From assembly GCF_012935695.1 (NCBI RefSeq), contig NZ_CP052859.1, positions 6,365,001-6,429,000 of the forward strand: DNA of 64,000 nucleotides. Reading direction: 5' to 3'. This document shows, one piece after another, positions 39,878 to 48,361 of this stretch; within the stretch, counting starts at the first letter, position 1, and each line of letters opens with the position of its first letter. The position numbers and the translations under genes are program-made. The notes beneath the pieces are model-generated. The model searched no databases. It worked only from the letters and a program-made list of their open reading frames with translations, and was not told the origin of the DNA. Source of the stretch: Pseudomonas sp. ADAK18. Lineage in GTDB: Bacteria > Pseudomonadota > Gammaproteobacteria > Pseudomonadales > Pseudomonadaceae.

Positions 39878-41548
39878 TTACAGGGTTATGACGGATTCAG
39901 TGGATTCCGGTGAAAAGATGGCACTTTGCTTTGATGCTCGCGTCGGCTGCACTCGATTGCGTCCGGCATCCTTGGCCCGGTACAGCGCCTCATCGGCCTG
40001 GGCCGCCATCATCAGGCTGTCGCAGCCTTCCGTCAGCTCCACCACACCGGCACTGAAGGTGCACCACAAGTCCTGGGGCTGGGCGGGGTAGTGAATCTCG
40101 GCGAAGCGACTGCGAATTTCATCCAGTACTTTGCAGGCGGCGTCGAGGTCGGTGTCGGGCATGACGATGGCGAACTCTTCACCACCGTAGCGGCCGATGT
40201 AGTCGGTCTTGCGCAATCGCTGTTTGAGGAACAGCGCCAGGCTCTTGATGACCCGGTCGCCCATGGGGTGACCGTGGCTGTCGTTGACCCGCTTGAAGTG
40301 GTCAATGTCGAGCATGGCAAAGCTCAACGGCTTGCTCTCGCGTCGGGAGCGGAAGCTGCAGTCTTCGAGCAATTGCAGGATATGGGTGTGGTTGTACAGC
40401 CCGGTCAGGCTGTCGCGGACCATCCGCGCCTTGAGGTTGCGCGCGCGCGCCGCCCGGTTGCGTACGGTGGTGATCAGGTGGCGCGGCTTGATCGGCTTGG
40501 TGAGGAAGTCGTCGCCGCCTTCGCTCATGGCGTCCAGTTGCTTGTCCAGGTCATCTTCGGCGGACAGGTAGATAATCGGCACGCTGACATAACGGTCATT
40601 GTGGCGAATAACCTTGGCCAGTTCGGTACCGGTACAGGCCGGCATATACATGTCGAGAATGATCAGGTCCGGCTGGAAGTCCGCCAGTTCGGCCATGGCC
40701 TGGATCGGTTCGATCAGGGTGCGGGTGACGATACCGGCACTGTTGAGCAGGCGCTCGGTGTGCAAGGCCTGGGCCCGGGAGTCGTCGATGATCAGCACTT
40801 TATAAGGCTCGTACTGGGCGACGCAGGTCAGCACTTCGATTTTTTCCAACAGGCTCGACGCTTCGAGGGTGCCCGTCAGGAACTCCTGGCCGCCGGCGCG
40901 TACGGCGGCCAAGCGGGTTGGGGTGTCGGTTTCGTGCAGGCTGAAAAACAGCAGTGGCAGCTTTTGCTCCAGGCCTTCCTGGGCTTCGGCCGCCAGCGTC
41001 AGGCCCAGCCCCGGACCGCAGAAGTCCACGTCCATCACAATCGCCGCCGGCAGACGCTCAGCCATGGATGAGCGGAACGCCGCTACGCTGTCCAGGTGCT
41101 GGGCGCTCAAGCCAAAAAATTCCAGTTGCTTGGCCAGGCGCTCGGCACGGTCGTGATCGGCCAGCATCACGTAGATCGGCTTGCGCATGGGCGGCAACAA
41201 GGTTTGTTCCAACTGATCGCCCTGACGCAGGCCGGTGCGGGACAGGCGCTGCATCAAACGGTTGAGGTCGGTGATCAGGTGGCTGCTCAACCGGCCGCGA
41301 TTGTCGTCCACGGCTTTCAGGGCATCGCTGATATGTCGCGCCAGTTGGCTGTGTTCAGGTTGCTCGAAACGTTCGGCAAAACGCAGCAGGCGCAGATTGG
41401 CCTCGCTGAGTTCGGATAAGTCGGCGTTCGACCACTCGCTGCGTTGCAGGCGCTGCCAGATCTCAAGAATTTGACGTGCCTGATGAATTACCCGCTGGGC
41501 AAAATGGTGCTTGAGGCGCTCACGGCTGGGGTCTTCTGGCTCGGTCAT
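39878..41548 (-). CDS. gcbA: Diguanylate cyclase GcbA, two receiver domains plus GGDEF
   Basis: 556 aa: a helical N-terminal Hpt-like region (about 1-120), a receiver-like domain (IYVMLADHDRAERLAKQLE), a second receiver with phospho-Asp in LIILDMYMPACTG, and a GGDEF domain with active site GGEEF. RKTD five residues ahead of it is an allosteric I-site (RxxD), so product inhibition is likely. It makes cyclic di-GMP. GcbA promotes initial attachment in P. fluorescens and affects dispersal in P. aeruginosa. retS, gcbA and a chemoreceptor thus lie within 16 kb. Confidence 0.9.
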   Translation of the reverse strand: MTEPEDPSRERLKHHFAQRVIHQARQILEIWQRLQRSEWSNADLSELSEANLRLLRFAERFEQPEHSQLARHISDALKAVDDNRGRLSSHLITDLNRLMQRLSRTGLRQGDQLEQTLLPPMRKPIYVMLADHDRAERLAKQLEFFGLSAQHLDSVAAFRSSMAERLPAAIVMDVDFCGPGLGLTLAAEAQEGLEQKLPLLFFSLHETDTPTRLAAVRAGGQEFLTGTLEASSLLEKIEVLTCVAQYEPYKVLIIDDSRAQALHTERLLNSAGIVTRTLIEPIQAMAELADFQPDLIILDMYMPACTGTELAKVIRHNDRYVSVPIIYLSAEDDLDKQLDAMSEGGDDFLTKPIKPRHLITTVRNRAARARNLKARMVRDSLTGLYNHTHILQLLEDCSFRSRRESKPLSFAMLDIDHFKRVNDSHGHPMGDRVIKSLALFLKQRLRKTDYIGRYGGEEFAIVMPDTDLDAACKVLDEIRSRFAEIHYPAQPQDLWCTFSAGVVELTEGCDSLMMAAQADEALYRAKDAGRNRVQPTRASKQSAIFSPESTESVITL

Positions 41549-41846
41549 ATCCTGACTACTAGTTAGGGTGCATGCTGAGGTCGACTGGTGGCTCTATGCT
41601 AGCACCTCTTCTTCATTGCACGAATGTCATACGTCAATTAACTGCAAGGGCCCGGTTATTCATTTGCCGACCTGTTGGTCGCGTGGGCGCAAAAAAGCGT
41701 GCATCCTTTATAGTCGAGCTATTCCCACGCGCCAGTTTGATTAAAAGCGCCGTTTACCAGCACGATGGGGTAGGGTTGTGGTCGTAGCTTTTAACGCACG
41801 CCATCAACTCAAGTGCATGAACTCAAGTGATTGAAAGGATATCGCC

Positions 41847-42914
41847 ATGCTGGACTGGAAAAACCGTGCAGACAGTGCAAAGGGCCCGGCACCCGAGCCC
41901 AAGTCGGCTCCCCGCAGCTATTTTCGTAACCTGCTGATGAGCCGGGCGTTGCTCTCCCTGATTGCCCTGTACCTGTTGGTGACAGGTGCCCTGGGTTGGT
42001 ACTGGAGCGAAGAGCCTGCCCTGTTTGCGGTCCAGCAGAACGCCCAGCTCGCCGCCGAGAAGGAAGGCAAGCAGATGGTGGTGGGTTACACCACCGTAGA
42101 AACCCTCAAGACCGTGGTCGGCACCTTGTTGAACAAGCCTGGCGGCTACATTTCCAACGACCGTTTCCCGCCTGGCCTGTGGATGGACAACATGCCGAGC
42201 TGGGAATACGGCGTGCTGGTCCAAGTGCGCGACCTGACCCGTGCTTTGCGCAAGGACTTCGCCCGTTCCCAGTCGCAGTCGGCTGAAGATGCGGACCTGG
42301 CCAAGGCCGAGCCACGGTTCAACTTCGACAACAAGAGCTGGGTGCTGCCATCCACGGAGTCGGAATACCAGGAAGGCATCAACTCCCTGAGCCGCTATGA
42401 AGCCCGTTTGTCGGATCCTAACCAGAGAGGCGCGCTGTTCTACGCCCGTGCCGACAACCTGAACAACTGGCTGGGTGATGTGGCCACTCGCTTGGGTTCG
42501 TTGTCGCAACGGCTGTCGGCCAGCGTTGGCCGGGTCAAGCTCAATACCGCGCTGAAGACCGAGGCCCTGGCGCCGGGTGAAGTGCCGCAGGTCGATGAGG
42601 AAGTGGTGGAAACGCCATGGATGCAGATCGATAACGTGTTCTACGAAGCACGCGGTCAGGCCTGGGCTCTGTCCCATCTGCTGCGCGCCATTGAAGTCGA
42701 CTTCGCCGATGTGCTGGCCAAAAAGAACGCCACGGTCAGCGTGCGCCAGATCATTCGTGAGCTGGAAGCCTCGCAGGAGCCGGTGTGGAGCCCCATGATC
42801 CTCAATGGCAGCGGCTTTGGCATCCTGGCCAATCACTCGCTGGTCATGGCCAACTACATTTCCCGGGCTAACGCTGCGGTGATCGACTTGCGTCAGCTTC
42901 TTAACCAGGGTTGA
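41847..42914 (+). CDS. DUF2333 family membrane protein
   Basis: 355 aa. One N-terminal membrane helix (RALLSLIALYLLVTGALGW) is followed by a large periplasmic or soluble domain with DRFPPGLWMDNMPSWEYGVL and TPWMQIDNVFYEARGQAWAL. The function is unknown, but the family is well conserved in pseudomonads (PA4842 position). It is divergent from gcbA. The 298-base gap between them carries a short inverted-repeat-poor promoter region and no gene. It overlaps the Nudix gene by one base. Confidence 0.88.
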   Translation: MLDWKNRADSAKGPAPEPKSAPRSYFRNLLMSRALLSLIALYLLVTGALGWYWSEEPALFAVQQNAQLAAEKEGKQMVVGYTTVETLKTVVGTLLNKPGGYISNDRFPPGLWMDNMPSWEYGVLVQVRDLTRALRKDFARSQSQSAEDADLAKAEPRFNFDNKSWVLPSTESEYQEGINSLSRYEARLSDPNQRGALFYARADNLNNWLGDVATRLGSLSQRLSASVGRVKLNTALKTEALAPGEVPQVDEEVVETPWMQIDNVFYEARGQAWALSHLLRAIEVDFADVLAKKNATVSVRQIIRELEASQEPVWSPMILNGSGFGILANHSLVMANYISRANAAVIDLRQLLNQG

Positions 42915-43453
42915 TGATGGACGCCTCCTCCCAGGAGGCCGCGCACCGTGCGGCCTCTGATGCCGAACTGATCGCTTGGGTCGACGAGCAGGACAACCTG
43001 CTCGGCGCGCTGGTGCGTTCCGATCTGCGCCAGCGAGGTCTGATCGGCCGCTGCACCTTTATCTTCCTGTTCAACTCTGCCGGTGAGCTGTGTGTGCATC
43101 GGCGCACTCTGAGTAAAGCTATCTACCCCGGGTTTTGGGATACGGCGGCGGGCGGAATGGTGGCGGCAGGGGAGTCGTATGCCGATTCCGCCGCCCGTGA
43201 GCTGGAAGAAGAACTGGGCGTTGGCGGTGTGGAATTAACTGCTCACGATCATTTCTACTTTGAAGACGGCGATAGCCGGCTCTGGTGTACGTCGTTCTCC
43301 GCCGTTTGGGACGGCCCTCTGCGCCTGCAGCCTGAAGAGGTCATGGAGGCACGCTTCATGCCCCTCGATGCGGTGCTGCGAGACGCTGACAAAAAGCCCT
43401 ACTGCCCGGATGCGCAGGAAGGCTTGCGTCGTTATCTGGCCTCACGTCGCTAA
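42914..43453 (+). CDS. Nudix hydrolase
   Basis: 179 aa from the ATG that overlaps the DUF2333 stop (TGATG). GMVAAGESYADSAARELEEE followed by LGV fits the Nudix box Gx5Ex7REUxEExGU at every position. The IDI-like layout (ELIAWVDEQDNLLGALVRSD, LCVHRRTLSKAIYPGFWDTA) resembles E. coli YfcD. The substrate is unknown. Confidence 0.92.
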   Translation: MMDASSQEAAHRAASDAELIAWVDEQDNLLGALVRSDLRQRGLIGRCTFIFLFNSAGELCVHRRTLSKAIYPGFWDTAAGGMVAAGESYADSAARELEEELGVGGVELTAHDHFYFEDGDSRLWCTSFSAVWDGPLRLQPEEVMEARFMPLDAVLRDADKKPYCPDAQEGLRRYLASRR

Positions 43454-43638
43454 AGTTGCATAAATTGGCGCCATTTGGCTCTTAGCAAGCAGGCTTTTTG
43501 TCGTTACACTGCGCGACTTTTCAAACTGAACCGGCGCGTTGCCCCGGTCCAGTAGCGCTGCCCCTGCCTGAGTGGGGCTTCGCGGTCGGTGACCCGGTTG
43601 GGCGCTGATCAGTCTTTGTCCTCCCAAGAGGATTGCCG

Positions 43639-44010
43639 GTGGCCAAAAAAGCCGCATCCTTCGCCGCCCTTGGTGGCCTGGTATTTTCCACCGACGCAGG
43701 TCGACATTGCCCGGACTGTCGCCAGCCCGTGGACGCCTGTACCTGCAAACAAACCCTGATTCCCGAAGGCGATGGCATTGCCCGCGTACGTCGCGAGAGC
43801 AAAGGCCGTGGCGGCAAGACGGTGACGACCATCACCGGCGTGCCCCTGGCTGAAGACGCGCTCAAGGAGCTGGCCACCACGCTGAAAAAGCGCTGTGGCA
43901 CCGGTGGCGCCCTGAAAGACGGGATCATCGAAATCCAGGGCGACCACGTCGAGTTGCTGTTGGCCGAGTTGATCAAGCTCGGTTACAAGGCGAAGAAATC
44001 CGGCGGCTAG
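43639..44010 (+). CDS. yciH: SUI1/eIF1-like translation factor YciH
   Basis: 123 aa from a GTG at 43639, preferred over TTG at 43633 because AAGAGG lies 7 bases before it. A CxxC...CxC knuckle (HCPDCRQPVDACTC) precedes the SUI1 core (KTVTTITGVPLAEDALKELA, GDHVELLLAELIKLGYKAKK). Bacterial YciH proteins are thought to tune start-codon fidelity under stress. It is upstream of speA but separated by 213 bases with strong inverted repeats. Confidence 0.9.
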   Translation: MAKKAASFAALGGLVFSTDAGRHCPDCRQPVDACTCKQTLIPEGDGIARVRRESKGRGGKTVTTITGVPLAEDALKELATTLKKRCGTGGALKDGIIEIQGDHVELLLAELIKLGYKAKKSGG

Positions 44011-44014
44011 CAGC

Positions 44015-44082
44015 CTCTGTGAAAACCACCCTGACGACCCACTCGCTGAACCTGCGCTGTCGTCCCCATGGTTTTCACAGAG
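44015..44082. repeat. Long imperfect inverted repeat between yciH and speA
   Basis: CTCTGTGAAAACCA (44015-44028) and TGGTTTTCACAGAG (44069-44082) are a perfect 14-base inverted repeat. GACGAC and GTCGTC pair further inside, leaving a loop of about 25 bases. There is no T-run, so it is not a simple terminator. It is unlike the REP elements here. Downstream, GGGGTCTACCCC and a CCATCCCC-GAAAG-GGGGTGG hairpin add structure to the speA leader. Confidence 0.75.
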
Positions 44083-44223
44083 CCTGTTCCTGACCGGTGT
44101 CTAAACTCTGTCCTGCAAGCGGGGTCTACCCCTCTCACAGGCAAATCGTCATTTTCATTTTTTAGACTGCGCCATCCCCGAAAGGGGGGTGGTGCACTTC
44201 GACTTCATTTATAGGGGACTTCG

Positions 44224-46137
44224 ATGTCCGTACGACGCACACGCAAAGACGATGGCAGCCAATGGACAGTTGCGGACAGCCGCAGTGTTTACGGGATTCG
44301 CCATTGGGGGGCCGGGTATTTCGCGATCAATGACGCCGGTCGCGTCGAAGTTCGTCCGAACGGCCCGAATAGCACGCCCGTCGACCTTTACGAGCAAGTG
44401 GACGAGCTGCGTAAAAGCGGCCTGTCCCTGCCGCTGCTGGTGCGCTTCCCGGACATTCTGCAAGACCGCGTACGCCAGTTGACCGGCGCCTTCGATGCCA
44501 ACATCGAACGCCTGGAATACCAGAGCAAATACACCGCGCTGTACCCGATCAAGGTGAACCAGCAGGAAGCGGTGATCGAGAACATCATCGCCACCCAGGA
44601 CGTGTCCATCGGCCTGGAAGCCGGTTCCAAGCCTGAGCTGCTGGCCGTGCTGGCGTTGGCGCCGAAAGGCGGCACCATCGTCTGCAACGGTTACAAGGAC
44701 CGTGAGTTCATCCGCCTGGCGCTGATGGGCCAGAAGTTGGGTCACAACGTCTTTATCGTGATTGAGAAAGAATCCGAAGTCGGCCTGGTGATCGAAGAAG
44801 CCGCTAACCTTAAGGTCAAGCCACAGGTTGGCCTGCGGGTGCGCCTGTCGTCCCTGGCGTCGAGCAAATGGGCTGACACCGGCGGTGAGAAATCCAAGTT
44901 CGGCCTGTCGGCTGCACAACTGTTGTCCGTGGTGGAGCGCTTCCGCGCTGCCGGCCTGGACCAGGGCATTCGCCTGCTGCACTTCCACATGGGCTCGCAG
45001 ATCGCCAACCTGGCGGACTACCAGCACGGCTTCAAGGAAGCCATTCGTTACTACGGCGAACTGCGCAACCTCGGCCTGCCGGTGGATCACATCGACGTCG
45101 GCGGTGGCCTGGGCGTGGACTACGACGGTACCCACTCGCGTAACGCCAGCTCCATCAACTACGACATGGACGACTACGCCGGTGTGGTCGTGGGCATGCT
45201 CAAGGAATTCTGCGACGCCCAGAGCCTGCCGCACCCGCACATCTTCTCCGAGAGCGGCCGTTCCCTGACCGCCCACCACGCCATGCTGGTGGTGCAAGTC
45301 ACCGACGTCGAGAAACACAACGACGACGTGCCCCAGATCGAGAACAAGGAAAGCCTGCCGGAAACCGTGCAGTGGCTGGTGGACCTGCTGGGCCCGACCG
45401 ATATTGAAATGGTCACCGAAACCTACTGGCGCGCCACTCACTACATGAGCGACGTGGCCACCCAGTACGCCGATGGCAAGATCACGCTGGCGGAAAAAGC
45501 CCTGGCCGAGCAGTGCTACTTCGCTGTGTGCCGTCGCCTGCACGATTCGTTGAAAGCCCGTCAGCGTTCCCACCGTCAGGTGCTGGACGAGCTCAACGAC
45601 AAGCTGGCCGACAAGTACATCTGCAACTTTTCGGTATTCCAGAGCCTGCCGGACACCTGGGCCATCGGCCAAGTGCTGCCGATCCTGCCGCTGCACCGTC
45701 TGGACGAAGAGCCGCTGCGCCGCGCCGTGCTGCAAGACCTGACCTGCGATTCCGACGGCAAGATCAAGCAGTACGTCGACGAGCAGAGCATCGAGACCAG
45801 CTTGCCGGTACACGCCGTGAAGGAAGGCGAGGACTATCTGCTGGGTATTTTCCTGGTGGGCGCCTACCAGGAAATCCTTGGCGACATGCACAACCTGTTC
45901 GGTGACACCGACTCGGTGAACATCTATCAGCGCGAAGATGGTTCGGTGTACAGCGCCGGTATCGAGACCCACGACACTATCGAAGACATGCTGCGCTACG
46001 TGCACTTGTCGCCGGAAGAGTTGATGACTCACTACCGCGACAAGTGCGCCAGTGCGAAGATCACGGCGGCGGAGCGGACTCAGTTCCTGGATGCGTTGCG
46101 GTTGGGGTTGACGCGTTCGTCGTACCTCTCGTCGTAA
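44224..46137 (+). CDS. speA: Biosynthetic arginine decarboxylase
   Basis: 637 aa. It has the PLP-barrel of the SpeA family: the Lys block [20 protein letters not shown], the conserved [20 protein letters not shown], the glycine-rich/active block [20 protein letters not shown], and a C-terminal [20 protein letters not shown]. It makes agmatine for putrescine synthesis. The A+G-rich GGGGA precedes the ATG. Confidence 0.98.
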   Translation: MSVRRTRKDDGSQWTVADSRSVYGIRHWGAGYFAINDAGRVEVRPNGPNSTPVDLYEQVDELRKSGLSLPLLVRFPDILQDRVRQLTGAFDANIERLEYQSKYTALYPIKVNQQEAVIENIIATQDVSIGLEAGSKPELLAVLALAPKGGTIVCNGYKDREFIRLALMGQKLGHNVFIVIEKESEVGLVIEEAANLKVKPQVGLRVRLSSLASSKWADTGGEKSKFGLSAAQLLSVVERFRAAGLDQGIRLLHFHMGSQIANLADYQHGFKEAIRYYGELRNLGLPVDHIDVGGGLGVDYDGTHSRNASSINYDMDDYAGVVVGMLKEFCDAQSLPHPHIFSESGRSLTAHHAMLVVQVTDVEKHNDDVPQIENKESLPETVQWLVDLLGPTDIEMVTETYWRATHYMSDVATQYADGKITLAEKALAEQCYFAVCRRLHDSLKARQRSHRQVLDELNDKLADKYICNFSVFQSLPDTWAIGQVLPILPLHRLDEEPLRRAVLQDLTCDSDGKIKQYVDEQSIETSLPVHAVKEGEDYLLGIFLVGAYQEILGDMHNLFGDTDSVNIYQREDGSVYSAGIETHDTIEDMLRYVHLSPEELMTHYRDKCASAKITAAERTQFLDALRLGLTRSSYLSS

Positions 46138-46145
46138 GTAAAGCC

Positions 46146-46175
46146 CTGTAGGAGCGAGCAAACTCGCTCCTACAG
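46146..46175. repeat. REP-like palindrome, possible speA terminator
   Basis: CTGTAGGAGCGAG and CTCGCTCCTACAG form a perfect 13-base stem around CAAA, 9 bases after the speA stop. The GTAGGAGCGAGC core is a common Pseudomonas palindromic unit. A second GGCGC/GCGCC element follows. No T-run is present. Confidence 0.7.
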
Positions 46176-46244
46176 GTAGCGGCGCCTGCGCCGAGTACTG
46201 CTGGGGTTCACTCGAGCTTTGTTACCTCGCTTGAAGTTGGTTGG

Positions 46245-46553
46245 TCAATTTACTTCAACGCAGTGAGCTACCGGACACCGGCCTGGGTTGTATTTAAGGA
46301 CCAGCCGGTCAATTCTCCCCGCGCTGTTAGCAAGCGAGATGGTGATATTAAAGCTATTGATATCCAGCTCAATCGATTGGGAAGGGGCAACCTGGTGTAA
46401 CTGAGTACCGTGCATCACCGCTAGCGTGAACGCGGTTTTGTTTTCGATCCTCTGTTTCCCCGCAATGTTAGTAGGCCCTTGTCCATTGGTGCATCCGGCG
46501 ATGCTTACCAGCGCGAAAGCGGCGGCGACCCACAGGGCTTTTGTGATGTTCAT
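46245..46553 (-). CDS. Small lipoprotein of unknown function
   Basis: 102 aa from MNITKALWVAAAFALVSIAG, with lipobox SIAGC and AAGGAGAG 6 bases upstream of the ATG. Mature residues are TNGQGPTNIAGKQRIENKTA, then a beta-rich segment and two late cysteines (GRCPVAHCVEVN) that could form a disulfide. I do not recognise the family. It lies 176 bases downstream of the RTX-M91 gene on the same strand, and both genes are richer in A+T than speA. Confidence 0.75.
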   Translation of the reverse strand: MNITKALWVAAAFALVSIAGCTNGQGPTNIAGKQRIENKTAFTLAVMHGTQLHQVAPSQSIELDINSFNITISLANSAGRIDRLVLKYNPGRCPVAHCVEVN

Positions 46554-46729
46554 ATCCGACTCTCCTTGAATGTATGAGATGGGTTTTAACCATCGCCATT
46601 CAACGCCTGTGGTACAGGTTTGTAACCTGTCAGAATTCACAGGTAGGCAGTGTCAGAGCCAAGTGACAGGAATGCACAACGCCATGAATATCACTGACAT
46701 AGTCTTCGTCCTGTCTTCAGGAATCGGCC

Positions 46730-48244
46730 CTAAACGATGCGCGGGGGCTCCTGCTCCTCATATCGATCACGCAGCGGCAGGCCCATTTCTGCGCGCAAGG
46801 CGTTTTCGTTGTATGGCCATGGGTTGGCGGTGGTGGGCGGTGTCAGAGGGTTGTTGTCGAAATCGAAGGCCGCGCCGTTACTTGGAAGCCCAACGGCTTG
46901 ATATTCGCCATTTTCCACCGTGAGCGGCTGGCCACGCACCATGACGGGAATTCCATAATTTCCAATTATCGGCTTGTTACCCGGTATAAAGGTGCCGGTC
47001 GCGCCGTTATAGGCATGGCTCATCTCATGAAACAGGGCGATTAAGGGCGAGATTGAAAAGGCCTTCTCGAAATAGTCGGGATGAAAGGTTATCTGCGCGT
47101 GGGTGGCTGCTGAGCCGGCGACGCCATCTTTTATAAACCCGAGCTCAGGCCGGTATTTGAATTTTTCATACTCGCTGTCAGGGATAGCGTCTCTGAACGC
47201 ATTGGCAAACTCATAAGAGTTTCTTGCTACGACGCCAGAAGGTGTGATGGTCACAGGGCCGCCATTCTTCTCGGCAAGACGGTCCATTTCCTGAAGCATT
47301 TTCTGTCCGGCCGGCGACCCCCTGAGTTGCTCCAGTTGGTCTTCTACCCGCTCAACAAATTCTGTGGGGCCCTCTATTCTGAAGCCTTTTTTGCCAGCGT
47401 CGCTGTAGTCGATAGCGGACGTTTTTGCCTGTTCTGGCGCGTGGACCGTATCGGTCTTTTTTGCGTAGATCCGATCCCGACGGTCATAGGAGTGGACCGA
47501 GTCCTGGCCCGCGCCGGTGTAGAAAGTAGTCTGGCGATAGCCCACGAGTTTATCGTTGCCGAGTCCGCCGTTCAGGGTGTTTATGCCGGTCCCGGCATAG
47601 AGTTCGTCATCACCCTGGTCGCCATTGAGGTGAACCTGCCGCTGGTCTGTGTTCTGCAGGGGGTACGTGGCATATAGCTTGTCGTTGCCTCTGCCGCCGG
47701 ACATTACGGCGTTGCCGATGCCCGCGATCATTGTGTCGTCGCCATCGCCGCCAAAGGCCACGGTATGGCCGGTGCCCAGGCGTATGTAATCGTTGCCTTT
47801 ACCTCCGTCCACGGTACCAAACCGTCCATTCGCCGCGATGTAGTCATCGCCATCTCCACCACGTATGTGCATTTCGATGTTGACGTGCTTGTCGACGGTA
47901 ATGCGGTCATTGCCTCCTTCGGTTCTGATGGTCAGCGAGTGCGAGTCGTTGTTTGCAGTCAGTGGGAGTTTGTAGTCTTTGCCATTTATACGCGCGTTGA
48001 GTTGGTGGTTTACGCCTACGGTGATAGTGACGTTGTCATCTTGGTCGGTGGTGGTAATAAGGACCCGACTGACATCGAGGCCCCGCTTGCCTTGATGATC
48101 CGTTTTATAGGTAAAAAGATGTTGAATTTTGACATTGCCATCGTCGACTAAAACGTTGGTGTGACGTGTGCCGTCGGGTTCTGTCGGTTTGCTGGCGGGT
48201 GGAGAAAGGGTAGGGGATGTTGATGGTATTGGGAGTATGTTCAT
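46730..48244 (-). CDS. RTX-repeat protein with M91 (NleD/HopH1-like) metalloprotease domain
   Basis: 504 aa. A Pro/Ser/Thr-rich N terminus (MNILPIPSTSPTLSPPASKP) without a Sec signal is followed by six or seven GGxGxDxxx-type calcium motifs at about 110-245 (GGDGDDYIA, GGKGNDYIR, GGDGDDTMI, GGRGNDKLY, GGLGNDKLV). The C-terminal half has the zinc motif LFHEMSHAY (His406, Glu407, His410) and a downstream Glu in NGEYQAVGLP, as expected for the M91 family of type III effectors. No C-terminal type I signal is evident. It is probably a secreted effector. The route is unknown; no secretion genes are in the window. Confidence 0.75.
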   Translation of the reverse strand: MNILPIPSTSPTLSPPASKPTEPDGTRHTNVLVDDGNVKIQHLFTYKTDHQGKRGLDVSRVLITTTDQDDNVTITVGVNHQLNARINGKDYKLPLTANNDSHSLTIRTEGGNDRITVDKHVNIEMHIRGGDGDDYIAANGRFGTVDGGKGNDYIRLGTGHTVAFGGDGDDTMIAGIGNAVMSGGRGNDKLYATYPLQNTDQRQVHLNGDQGDDELYAGTGINTLNGGLGNDKLVGYRQTTFYTGAGQDSVHSYDRRDRIYAKKTDTVHAPEQAKTSAIDYSDAGKKGFRIEGPTEFVERVEDQLEQLRGSPAGQKMLQEMDRLAEKNGGPVTITPSGVVARNSYEFANAFRDAIPDSEYEKFKYRPELGFIKDGVAGSAATHAQITFHPDYFEKAFSISPLIALFHEMSHAYNGATGTFIPGNKPIIGNYGIPVMVRGQPLTVENGEYQAVGLPSNGAAFDFDNNPLTPPTTANPWPYNENALRAEMGLPLRDRYEEQEPPRIV

Positions 48245-48315
48245 TCACAGATCAACTTTACGTGAGGGCCGATGTTTAGCCGCGGCGGTATAAATGCTCT
48301 GTGGTTTGGATCCCG

Positions 48316-48335
48316 AAAAAAGCCAAACTGCTTTG
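48316..48335 (-). terminator. Possible terminator of the MATE gene
   Basis: On the minus strand CAAAGC-AGTTTG-GCTTTTTT has a five-pair stem (AAAGC/GCTTT) running into T residues, 27 bases after the MATE stop. The stem is short, so this is tentative. Confidence 0.35.
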
Positions 48336-48361
48336 TAACATTCGAATGATGCCGAGTGTCC

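Noticed and set aside
44209..46161. 650-aa minus-strand frame opposite speA
   Set aside because: Shadow of speA third-position GC bias; no motif.
48245..48361. Possible hrp box upstream of the RTX-M91 gene
   Set aside because: A CCACAGA element is present on the minus strand, but the required GGAACC 16 bases upstream is not; TTGGCT stands there. HrpL control is therefore not supported.
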